NCBI RefSeq assembly: GCF_927798095.1
Contig: NZ_CAKMMF010000005.1
Location: 1-64,000 of the forward strand
From: Paenibacillus plantiphilus
GTDB lineage: Bacteria; Bacillota; Bacilli; Paenibacillales; Paenibacillaceae
DNA: 64,000 nucleotides
Direction: 5' to 3'
This document shows positions 8,228 to 15,851 of the stretch, one piece after another. Positions within the stretch are counted from its first letter, which is position 1. Every line of letters begins with the position of its first letter. Both the position numbers and the translations under genes were made by a program. Below the pieces are notes generated by a model. That model had not been told where the DNA came from and searched no databases. It was given only the letters and a program-made list of their open reading frames with translations.

Positions 8228-10090
8228 GTGTTCGGTCCAATGATCCTCACTTTAGTTATACTAGCAATTGCGTCTGTCCTGTTCATCTCAGGGAAGGTGC
8301 GTTCCGATTTGGTTGCTATCGGAGCGCTAATTCTATTAATGTTGTTTAACATTCTCACGCCGGCCGAGGCGTTGTCCGGCTTTGCTAATTCAGTCGTCAT
8401 TATGATGATCGGGTTATTCATTGTAGGCGGGGGTATTTTTCAAACCGGGTTAGCGAAGATGGTCAGTAGAAAGCTGCTGAAGTTAGCCGGGACCAACGAG
8501 ACTCGGATGCTCATTATCATTATGGTCGTCACTGCTGGCATTGGAGCGTTCGTGAGCAATACGGGAACGATCGCCGTAATGATGCCGATTGTCGTGAGCT
8601 TGGCGATGAGCGCGAAAACGAATCCAGGCCGCCTTCTAATGCCGCTTGCTTTTGCAAGCAGTATGGGGGGAATGCTCACTTTAATCGGAACCCCGCCCAA
8701 TATGGTCATTCAGGAGGTGCTGTCGGCAGGCGGGTTTAATGAAATATCCTTTTTTACGTACACGCCGATTGGTCTTGTATGTGTTGTAGTCGGGATTGTC
8801 TCGATGTTATTCCTCCGCAGGTTTCTGCCGCAGAATGAAAAAGATGAAGGCGGCCGGCGCACCGGGCGTTCGCTTAAGGATTTGGCAAAGAAGTATCAGC
8901 TCATGCAGAATCTATATCGCGTACAAGTGAGCGCCCACTCTTCAATTCGTTCTAAATCGCTGCAAGAGCTCGATATTTCTGCCCGGTATGCGTTAAACGT
9001 GATTGAGATTCGACGGAAAATATCGGCTAAGAACCAGTTTTTTAAAACCATCAATCAAGAGGTCGCCGGATCGAATACGATCATTCAAGAAGAGGATATT
9101 ATGTACGTTTACGGTACGTTCGAGCGTGTACAGGAGTTCGCACAGGATTTCGACTTGACGATGCTGGATCATCAAATTGCAGAAAACAAACGAATGTCGG
9201 GTACGGAACAATACGCGACGGAAGAAATGGGAATTGCCGAAGTGATGCTCACGCCTACGTCTCGCCTTATTAACAGACTGGTCAAGGATTCCGGCTTCCG
9301 TGAGAAGTATCGCTTGAACATACTCGGGATTCAACGGCAGGATCAATATATTCTCCATCATTTGAAGGAAGAGAAGATGCGCTTCGGCGATGCATTGCTC
9401 GTGCAGGGGACATGGAGGGATATCGCTCATCTGGCGAACGAATCGGATGTCGTCGTAGTCGGCCAACCGATCGAGGAATCTCGTAAAGTGACAATGGACA
9501 ATAAAGCGCCAATCGCCGTAGGCATCATGCTCCTTATGGTTGTGCTGTTGGTTTCGGACGTTATACCCGCAGTGGCGTCGGTTATGATCGCAGCTGTACT
9601 GATGATTGTGTTCGGTTGTGTGAGAAACATGGAGGATGGGTACAAAACGATCAATTGGGAGAGCGTCGTGCTGATCGGCGGTATGATCCCGATGTCGATA
9701 GCGATCGAAAAGACGGGTGCTGCGGCGCTGCTGTCCGAGGGGATGGTCAAGGTGTTAGGCGGCTATGGTCCCATGGTCTTGCTTGCAGGCGTGTACTTTA
9801 CGACTTCGCTGCTTACTTTGTTTATTAGCAATACGGCGTGTGCTGTCTTGTTCGCTCCTATAGCCCTTTCGGCAGCGCTCCAGCTTGACGCCAATCCCTA
9901 TCCGTTCCTATTCGCGGTATCGATCGGAGCGAGCATGTGCTTCGCCTCGCCCTTCTCCACGCCGCCCAATGCGCTTGTCATGTCGGCTGGACGATATCGT
10001 TTTTCTCATTATCTCAAGGTTGGACTGCCGCTTCAGCTCATTATGGGCATCGTGATGGTGGCTGTGCTTCCGTTGTTTTTCCCGTTGTGA
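8228..10090 (+). CDS. SLC13/DASS-type permease with RCK_C domains
   Basis: About 620 residues: an N-terminal block of hydrophobic helices with the family motif SNTGTIAVMMPI and GTPPNM, a central soluble part (about residues 210-420) with two TrkA-C/RCK_C-like domains (ARYALNVIEIRRK; YRLNILGIQRQDQYILH), and a second helical block with SNTACAVLFAPIA and SPFSTPPNALV. This layout is that of SLC13-type Na+-coupled anion permeases (sulfate, phosphate, dicarboxylate). The two SNT-type hairpins are the substrate and Na+ sites of the family. The substrate cannot be read from the sequence. GTG at 8228 is chosen because AAAGGAG lies 8 bases upstream; TTG at 8222 is too close to it. Confidence 0.85.
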   Translation: MFGPMILTLVILAIASVLFISGKVRSDLVAIGALILLMLFNILTPAEALSGFANSVVIMMIGLFIVGGGIFQTGLAKMVSRKLLKLAGTNETRMLIIIMVVTAGIGAFVSNTGTIAVMMPIVVSLAMSAKTNPGRLLMPLAFASSMGGMLTLIGTPPNMVIQEVLSAGGFNEISFFTYTPIGLVCVVVGIVSMLFLRRFLPQNEKDEGGRRTGRSLKDLAKKYQLMQNLYRVQVSAHSSIRSKSLQELDISARYALNVIEIRRKISAKNQFFKTINQEVAGSNTIIQEEDIMYVYGTFERVQEFAQDFDLTMLDHQIAENKRMSGTEQYATEEMGIAEVMLTPTSRLINRLVKDSGFREKYRLNILGIQRQDQYILHHLKEEKMRFGDALLVQGTWRDIAHLANESDVVVVGQPIEESRKVTMDNKAPIAVGIMLLMVVLLVSDVIPAVASVMIAAVLMIVFGCVRNMEDGYKTINWESVVLIGGMIPMSIAIEKTGAAALLSEGMVKVLGGYGPMVLLAGVYFTTSLLTLFISNTACAVLFAPIALSAALQLDANPYPFLFAVSIGASMCFASPFSTPPNALVMSAGRYRFSHYLKVGLPLQLIMGIVMVAVLPLFFPL

Positions 10091-10121
10091 CAGGTATAAG
10101 CTAAAAGGAGGACATACGAAC

Positions 10122-11102
10122 ATGAGCCGAGCCCATGTGGAGATGAATATTGTCGAGGAGCTGCGCCCCGAGCTTACAGGCTATTGTTATCGGATGATGG
10201 GCTCCATATTCGAGGCGGAGGATGCGGTGCAGGATGCCATGATTCGCGTCTGGCAAAGCTGGGATCAGATTCGGGAGGACGCTTCGCGCAAAGCCTGGAT
10301 CTATCGGATCACCACCAATGTTTGCCTGGATCGTCTAAGGAGCGCGAAGCGCCGGGCGCTTCCCATGGATCTCTCAGAGCCTGCCGCTCTGATAGCTGAG
10401 CCCAGGGACAATCTGCCCAGAGCCTCCTGGATATGGCCGGCTCCGGATTCTGTCAGCAATCCGGTTGATATTGTGGTGAATAAGGAAACCATTCGATTAT
10501 CGTTTATTGCTATTCTGCAAAAGCTGCCGCCCCGTCAACGCGCCGTACTGATCCTGCAGGATGTATTCCGTTGGCCGGCGAGTCAGACGGCGGATGCAAT
10601 GGAGATGACCGTGGCAGCCGTCAATAGCGCTTTGCAACGCGCGCGTGCGACGTTAGCGAACGCGAATCTCCGGTCTGATGCTCTGCAAGAGCTGGACGAC
10701 GAAGCGGATCAAGAGCTTCTAGTCCGTTACGTCGAAGCTTTCGAACAGTACGACATTGATGCGCTATTGGCGCTGTTCCACGAGGGCAGCAGCATATCGA
10801 TGCCGCCATTCGTCATGTGGGTCAGCGGCAGACCGAATCTGTCGACGTTCTATCAGCTTACGCGCGACCATTGCTCGGGCTCCCGCATGCTGCCGATCAA
10901 GGCGAACGGCAATTGTCCCGCTTATGCGCAGTATGTGCCGACTGGAAGCGGCGGGACATTAGTCCCGTGGGCGATTCATATTCTGGAGATGAAGGACGGC
11001 AAGATCGCACATCTCCACCATTTTATCGGCTCCGAGCTATTCGAGCGGTTTGGGCTGCCTCCTTGTTTGGACGCAGCAACAAATTTTGCAGCGCACCGAT
11101 GA
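10122..11102 (+). CDS. ECF-like sigma factor with SnoaL-type C-terminal domain
   Basis: The 326-residue protein has sigma-70 region 2 (CYRMMGSIFEAEDAVQDAMIRVW, about residues 20-45), region 4 (KLPPRQRAVLILQDVFRWPASQTADAM, about 130-160), and a C-terminal NTF2/SnoaL-like domain of about 130 residues. This is the layout of the TIGR02960/SigJ-like ECF group, where the extra domain is thought to regulate the factor in place of an anti-sigma. No anti-sigma gene is adjacent. The VOC protein gene follows 75 bases downstream and may be co-transcribed. AAGGAGG precedes the ATG by ten bases. Confidence 0.88.
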   Translation: MSRAHVEMNIVEELRPELTGYCYRMMGSIFEAEDAVQDAMIRVWQSWDQIREDASRKAWIYRITTNVCLDRLRSAKRRALPMDLSEPAALIAEPRDNLPRASWIWPAPDSVSNPVDIVVNKETIRLSFIAILQKLPPRQRAVLILQDVFRWPASQTADAMEMTVAAVNSALQRARATLANANLRSDALQELDDEADQELLVRYVEAFEQYDIDALLALFHEGSSISMPPFVMWVSGRPNLSTFYQLTRDHCSGSRMLPIKANGNCPAYAQYVPTGSGGTLVPWAIHILEMKDGKIAHLHHFIGSELFERFGLPPCLDAATNFAAHR

Positions 11103-11177
11103 ATTCTTTATGGCTGGTTCGTCTATATCTATGAAAGTGACGATAGATGATCATTCAAACCCAAGGAGGAACAATCG

Positions 11178-11600
11178 ATGACTGTAAAACTTACCCCGTA
11201 CATTACTTTGGAGGGAAACACCAAGGAAGCCATTCGGTTCTATGAACAGGCAATCGGAGCGGAGGTACTCTCCATCATGACCTACGGAGATATGCCGGAC
11301 ATGCCGGATACGTTCACCGAGAATCTTAAGGATCTTGTGGCACATGCCAAGCTGCGAGTAGGCGAATCCGAGCTCATGTTCTCAGATTCTCCCGGCGGTT
11401 CAGCGATTGCAGCAGGCAAAAGGGTCACGATCTGCATCACTGCGAACGATGTGGAGCATTCAAGACGAATCTTTGAAGCACTGCGGCAAGGCGGGCAAGT
11501 CAATATACCCTTTAGCGAAGAATCGTTCAGCCCTGGCTTCGGCGATGTAACGGATAAATTCGGCGTGACCTTTCAAATTTATACGGAAATCCAAAGCTAG
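11178..11600 (+). CDS. VOC-family (PhnB-like glyoxalase fold) protein
   Basis: A 140-residue single-domain protein of the PhnB-type VOC family. It has the typical opening LTPYITLEGNTKEAIRFYEQAIGAE, a middle LMFSD strand and the ending FSPGFGDVTDKFGVTFQI. Members often sit with SnoaL-type sigma factors, as here. A catalytic role is not established for this subfamily. AAGGAGG precedes the ATG. Confidence 0.85.
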   Translation: MTVKLTPYITLEGNTKEAIRFYEQAIGAEVLSIMTYGDMPDMPDTFTENLKDLVAHAKLRVGESELMFSDSPGGSAIAAGKRVTICITANDVEHSRRIFEALRQGGQVNIPFSEESFSPGFGDVTDKFGVTFQIYTEIQS

Positions 11601-11640
11601 ATTTCAGGAATGTGGCCCGTAAAAAAGACACCTCGGTCGA

Positions 11641-11745
11641 GGAGGGGCTGTTCCAAAAGAGTAAGACCAAGTGAGCGTATCTCATAAAGCATGCAAAGGA
11701 ACCTTCAAAACCACTATAAAAGTGGAGCTGGAGGTTCCTTTTTAA
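11641..11745 (+). terminator. Structured terminator element, copy 1 of 2
   Basis: A leader GGCTGTTCCAAAAGAGTAAG is followed by a hairpin with outer stem AAAGGAACCT (11694-11703)/AGGTTCCTTT (11731-11740), inner stem CCAC/GTGG and a T run. A second copy at 40047-40160 keeps the leader, the CAAAACCAC inner arm and the fold, but has different paired bases in the outer stem. The leader resembles transposon ends (GGCTGTCCCAAAAG). Confidence 0.7.
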
Positions 11746-11788
11746 TGGAATCGGGCTAAAGTCAGTCTAGCCCGTGACGGCGTGCGCC

Positions 11789-11824
11789 CCGCATTAAAAA
11801 TTAATCTTCAATAATAAAATGCGG
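11789..11824 (-). terminator. Hairpin downstream of the DrrB-like permease gene
   Basis: On the minus strand CCCGCATT pairs with AATGCGGG around an AT-rich loop, 15 bases after the stop of the permease gene. No T run follows, so the call is weak. Confidence 0.4.
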
Positions 11825-11838
11825 GTCAAAGCTTTATT

Positions 11839-12606
11839 TCACATCCGTCTTTTATACACCCTCATTGCAAAATAATACGCTACGAGCATAATCCCGACAC
11901 ACCACGCAAGAGCGACCCATATATCATTGCCTACCGGTTGATCTGACAGCAGCGCACGGATGGCTTCCACGATCGCGGTCACCGGCTGGTTCTCGGCAAA
12001 GGCGCGAACGGCTGCTGGCATCGACTCGGTTGGCACAAACGCCGAGCTGATAAACGGCAGGAAGATAATCGGGTAGGAAAAGGCGCTTGCGCCGTCCACT
12101 GATTTGGCGGACAGTCCGGCAATCGCCGCGACCCAAGTTAATGCCAGTGTAAACAGCATGAGTATGCCGACTACTGCAAGCCATGGCAGTATCCCCGCCG
12201 ACGAACGAAAGCCCATAACGAGCGCTACAACAATGATGACGACAACCGATATGGCGTTGGATACCAGCGAGGTCAGCACATGCCCCCACAGTAAGGTCGA
12301 ACGCGAAATCGGCATGGAGTGAAACCGCTCGAATATGCCCCGCTGCACATCGGTAAACAGGCGGAAGGCCGTGTAGGATACCCCGCTAGCAATGGCAATA
12401 AGGAGTATGCCAGGCAATAGGTAGTTCACATAGTTATCCGTTCCAGCTTGAATGGCGCCGCCGAACACATAGACGAACAGCAGCATCATCGCGATCGGCA
12501 TGATGGTGACTGAGATGATGGTGTCCAAACTGCGGGTAATATGGCGCATGGAACGCCCAAGCATAACGCCCAGATCGCTAAAATAATGTTTCTTTGACGC
12601 CTCCAT
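11839..12606 (-). CDS. ABC-2 exporter permease, DrrB-like
   Basis: A 255-residue integral membrane protein with six predicted segments and the ABC-2 signature region (FERFHSMPISRSTLLWGHVLTSL). It closely fits the DrrB/daunorubicin-type permeases. It directly follows the ATPase gene with no gap, so the two form one exporter. The operon starts with a PadR regulator and a HAAS-domain protein. The substrate is unknown; drug or lipid export is usual in the family. Confidence 0.88.
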   Translation of the reverse strand: MEASKKHYFSDLGVMLGRSMRHITRSLDTIISVTIMPIAMMLLFVYVFGGAIQAGTDNYVNYLLPGILLIAIASGVSYTAFRLFTDVQRGIFERFHSMPISRSTLLWGHVLTSLVSNAISVVVIIVVALVMGFRSSAGILPWLAVVGILMLFTLALTWVAAIAGLSAKSVDGASAFSYPIIFLPFISSAFVPTESMPAAVRAFAENQPVTAIVEAIRALLSDQPVGNDIWVALAWCVGIMLVAYYFAMRVYKRRM

Positions 12607-13368
12607 TTACATGGCCTCCTTCTTGCCGACGATTGCGAGGAATATCTCCTCTAACGACGGCTGTTTCTCAACATACTCCACCTTCGCTTGCGGGAACAGC
12701 TTTTTCAGCTCCGAGAGCGTGCCGCTCGCGATAATCCTGCCCTCGTGCAAAATGGCTATTCGGTCGGCAAGCTGCTCAGCTTCCTCCAAATACTGCGTGG
12801 TGAGAAATATCGTCGTGCCTCCAGCGGCAAGCTCCTTGACGATCTTCCAAACCTCGATGCGCGACTCGGGGTCAAGCCCGGTAGTCGGCTCGTCGAGGAA
12901 TATGATCTGCGGATTTCCCACAAGACTCAAGGCGATATCGAGCCTGCGGCGCATACCGCCCGAATAAGTAGACGCCCTGCGGTCGGCTGCGTCTGTCAGG
13001 CCGAAGCGTTTAAGCAAATCTTCCGCAACCTGACGCGGATTGTTGAGGTATCGCAGCCTGGCAATCATAATAAGATTTTCTCGTCCGGTCAAAATTTCAT
13101 CCACGGCGGCAAATTGTCCAGTCAGACTGATCGCCTGCCGCACATTGTCAGGTTTGGACGCAACATCGAAGCCGTTTACGGTGGCGGTTCCGCTGTCTTG
13201 TTTGAGCAGCGTGGTGAGGATTCGGACAACCGTTGTTTTGCCCGCCCCGTTGGAGCCGAGCAGAGCGAAAATACTGCCCTTTTCCACCTCGAAATCTACG
13301 CCCTTCAGGACTTGATGCTGCTTGTAGGATTTTTGCAGGCCAATGACTTGAATGGAATGATTCTGCAT
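12607..13368 (-). CDS. ABC exporter ATPase, DrrA-like
   Basis: About 253 residues with Walker A GSNGAGKTT, signature YSGGMRRRLDIA, Walker B IIFLDEPTTGLD and a C-terminal extension ending SLEEIFLAIVGKKE, as in DrrA-type ATPases. A longer frame begins at 13434, but the ATG at 13368 is preceded by GGGGGG at proper spacing and gives the standard length. It energises the permease encoded immediately downstream. Confidence 0.9.
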   Translation of the reverse strand: MQNHSIQVIGLQKSYKQHQVLKGVDFEVEKGSIFALLGSNGAGKTTVVRILTTLLKQDSGTATVNGFDVASKPDNVRQAISLTGQFAAVDEILTGRENLIMIARLRYLNNPRQVAEDLLKRFGLTDAADRRASTYSGGMRRRLDIALSLVGNPQIIFLDEPTTGLDPESRIEVWKIVKELAAGGTTIFLTTQYLEEAEQLADRIAILHEGRIIASGTLSELKKLFPQAKVEYVEKQPSLEEIFLAIVGKKEAM

Positions 13369-13381
13369 AACGTTCCCCCCC

Positions 13382-14245
13382 TTATCGAACCGTAACCTTG
13401 GACAAATCGGCCTCCATGCCTTTAAGGGCGGCATAGGTCAGCTTATCCATCATCGCGCCGTCAAAGCAGATGGTTTTGATAGCACGGTAATATTTTTTAG
13501 ACCACGAAGACGTCGGAAAAGACACGTTCTTGAGTGTCGCGCCCTTGAACGAAACTTCGTTCAGTGCCGCCTTGTCAAACTTGACGCCGATAAAGGTTTG
13601 CCCGTCAAAACACAGACCTGTCAGATCGGAGGATTTGAACTCCACGCCATCAAAGATACAGTTTTCAAAGATTGTTTTTCTGAGATCGATCATAGTCAGG
13701 TTGACGTCGGTTAGTTTAGCATCTATGAATTTTGCTCCGATCAGCCCCGACTTGCTGTAGTTGGTGCGCACGAGGATTGATTTATTAAAGCTCGCATTCG
13801 AAAGATCAAGGGAAGATAGGCTGCAATCGGTCAGGTTGGCACCATCAAAATTGGCATCACGCATGTCGCTGCTTGCAAACGAGCTGCCGGTCAAGTCTGC
13901 CCCCGAAAAGTCGGAACCGTGCAACGCGCTGCCTTTAAATTGTCCTTTATGGGCCGTAACGCCTGCAAAGTCGCTCTTAGCCAGGTTGCTCGCGCTAAAG
14001 TTCGTCACCACCTGCCGCTCCAGCGAGCGGGAGAGGTTAGCCACCTCCATTACCGTTTGCTCAATGTCGCCGATGCTGTCAATGGTCATCTCAAAAGCTG
14101 TTTCATCGTCCTTGCCTTCAGCTTTAAGCTCACGGTACCGCTCCTGCAAATCGGAGAGCAGGTCAGTCTTTAATTCCGTGGCGCTCTTTACCCCTTCGTA
14201 TGGTGCGAAAACGCCATTCAAATAGCTGTTCAATTTCTCACTCAT
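13382..14245 (-). CDS. HAAS-domain protein with pentapeptide repeats
   Basis: About 287 residues. Residues 1-90 form the helical HAAS/DUF1700-type domain (LKTDLLSDLQERYRELKAEG, IDSIGDIEQTV) that is found beside PadR regulators. From about residue 100 to 250 the protein has tandem pentapeptide repeats (A(D/N)LxxS type: SDFSGADLTGSSFASSDM, ANFDGANLTDCSL), giving a right-handed beta-helix. There are no membrane segments. The start at 14245 has GGAGG nine bases upstream. It sits between padR and the exporter genes, so it probably modulates that system. Confidence 0.85.
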   Translation of the reverse strand: MSEKLNSYLNGVFAPYEGVKSATELKTDLLSDLQERYRELKAEGKDDETAFEMTIDSIGDIEQTVMEVANLSRSLERQVVTNFSASNLAKSDFAGVTAHKGQFKGSALHGSDFSGADLTGSSFASSDMRDANFDGANLTDCSLSSLDLSNASFNKSILVRTNYSKSGLIGAKFIDAKLTDVNLTMIDLRKTIFENCIFDGVEFKSSDLTGLCFDGQTFIGVKFDKAALNEVSFKGATLKNVSFPTSSWSKKYYRAIKTICFDGAMMDKLTYAALKGMEADLSKVTVR

Positions 14246-14259
14246 AACATCGAACCTCC

Positions 14260-14589
14260 CTATAATAAATTTTCGAGGACGCGTTTCGCATACCCCCAAT
14301 TGCTTTTGTTGCGGATGTAAGTCGCCTTGCCCTTCTCGGTAATCCGGAAATATTTGCGCCGTCCACCCTGAGACTCATCGCCCCAATACCACTCGATATC
14401 ACCATCCACCTCAAGCCGCCGGACGCTGGAGTACATCGTGGCCTCCTTTAATTCATACTCGCCGCCCGAGCGCTCGGCAATCAGCTTGACAATCTCATAC
14501 CCATAGCGGTCAGCTTCGGATAAGAGCCGTAAAATCATCGTATCGGTGTGTCCGCGCAGCAGGTCGGATGTAATTTTGTTCTCGCTCAT
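14260..14589 (-). CDS. PadR-family transcriptional regulator
   Basis: A 109-residue winged-helix repressor. It has the PadR opening (LLRGHTDTMILRLLSEADRYGYEIVKLI), the wing region with YSSVRRLEVDG and GGRRKYFRITEKGK, and a short C-terminal helix for dimerisation. It heads a four-gene minus-strand operon (padR, HAAS/pentapeptide, ATPase, permease) and probably represses it until a ligand binds. Confidence 0.92.
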   Translation of the reverse strand: MSENKITSDLLRGHTDTMILRLLSEADRYGYEIVKLIAERSGGEYELKEATMYSSVRRLEVDGDIEWYWGDESQGGRRKYFRITEKGKATYIRNKSNWGYAKRVLENLL

Positions 14590-14611
14590 GTAATCACCTC
14601 CGTATTTGCAT

Positions 14612-14632
14612 AATACGATATAGTACTATGAC
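14612..14632 (-). promoter_or_regulatory. Possible PadR operator and promoter
   Basis: A perfect 10-bp palindrome ATAGTACTAT (14620-14629) lies about 30 bases upstream of padR, overlapping TA-rich sequence that could be the -10 on the minus strand. Autoregulation from such a site is usual in PadR systems; the assignment here is inferred. Confidence 0.4.
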
Positions 14633-14747
14633 AGTCAAGGTAATATTTTAGTTATAAGTAAGAGTAAGGCCTGGGGAACGGGCAGGAAAGTTTAATCTGC
14701 CTACCGAAATTAAATATACAATTTATATAGTAGGGGGTTTCATTGAA

Positions 14748-15737
14748 TTGGATTATCGGTTAAGACTTGACGGTGCTCTAGACGAACTCTATGAGCCTCT
14801 ATGGCAGCTTTCGATCCGGCTGTTCGATGAAGAAAAAGCACTGCTGAGAAGCATAAAAGTACGGCGGCTTCATTTGATACGGCATGGCGGGGCGTCCTTT
14901 ATCAATTCTCACCATACATTCAGCCGCTTGCAGCATACACTAGGTGTATTTGCACTAGCGGCGCATTTTGAGCCGCACAACCGGGCGTTGCGGGCAGCGG
15001 CATTGCTGCACGATATCGGGCATGCGCCTTTCAGTCATACGTTAGATTCCCTGGAAGGGGTGGACCATCACCAATGGACGCGGGAGGCCGTATTTTCGGA
15101 GGAGATTGTTACTATTCTATCCCATGCGAATATCCATACCGCCGAAGTCATGGACTATATTGATGGCTCACGACGCAGTCTGTTGAGAAACACGGATGGC
15201 ATACTCCATGCTGATCATCTGGATTCGTGGGTTCGGAGCGCTTTTGTCGGTGGCTATATGCCTTTTTCTACGGTTGAGCTTTTGAACGAGATGAATTACA
15301 GAAATGGCAGTCTCCAGTTCACACCGGCAGCAGGCAAGCGTGTCACTGAGCTTATATGGGAAGAGGCTCGTATGCATACATCTCCTGCCAATATCGGAAT
15401 AAATGCGATCATGCGGAAGCTGGTTCGCCGTTTAATCATTCATAATGAACTTGAAGTCGCTAGATTGCCCGCCATGACGGATGCGCATATTGAGCAGTTG
15501 CTCCGTAGCAATGGAGACACGCATGAAGAATATGAAGGGCTGCTCATGGAATCGTGGCGGATCCGCGTGACGCGGGAAAAACCTGACGTTACAGCGGAAA
15601 CGGCAATTGTGAGCAAGCTCTACCTCGCTATGCCGCTCATAGGAGACGTTTCAATCGCAGAAACATCGCAAGATATCCCGGCGGCAATTGAGGAACTCGA
15701 ACAGAGGCTCGGCACTTACTATGTTTGGTGGGAGTAA
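14748..15737 (+). CDS. HD-domain phosphohydrolase
   Basis: The 329-residue protein has a metal-dependent HD domain: HTLGVFALAAHFEPHN, ALLHDIGHAPFSHTLDSLEG and the later ADHLDSWVRSAF. This arrangement matches the dGTPase-like or nucleotidase HD proteins. The C-terminal half is helical, with no second domain that I recognise. The start is TTG; AGGGGG lies ten bases upstream. The substrate cannot be read from the sequence. Confidence 0.85.
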   Translation: MDYRLRLDGALDELYEPLWQLSIRLFDEEKALLRSIKVRRLHLIRHGGASFINSHHTFSRLQHTLGVFALAAHFEPHNRALRAAALLHDIGHAPFSHTLDSLEGVDHHQWTREAVFSEEIVTILSHANIHTAEVMDYIDGSRRSLLRNTDGILHADHLDSWVRSAFVGGYMPFSTVELLNEMNYRNGSLQFTPAAGKRVTELIWEEARMHTSPANIGINAIMRKLVRRLIIHNELEVARLPAMTDAHIEQLLRSNGDTHEEYEGLLMESWRIRVTREKPDVTAETAIVSKLYLAMPLIGDVSIAETSQDIPAAIEELEQRLGTYYVWWE

Positions 15738-15789
15738 CTGAGATCGGTCTCAGAAAGTGTTCTTTCATAATTCTTTCAGAGCGATGTGT

Positions 15790-15834
15790 TATGGTTCAGA
15801 TGGTAGGCGTAGCGCCCATGATTCCAAAACCATA
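15790..15834 (+). promoter_or_regulatory. Hairpin in the 5' leader of the S-layer protein gene
   Basis: TATGGTT (15790-15796) pairs perfectly with AACCATA (15828-15834) around a bulged inner stem ATG/CAT and GGCG/CGCC. It ends 17 bases before the ATG, next to the Shine-Dalgarno AGAGGAT. It may stabilise the mRNA or gate translation. It matches no riboswitch class that I know. Confidence 0.4.
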
Positions 15835-15851
15835 GAAAAGAGGATATACAA

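Noticed and set aside
15790-15834. A c-di-GMP riboswitch before the S-layer gene
   Set aside because: The hairpin lacks the GEMM conserved loops; kept only as an unassigned leader hairpin.
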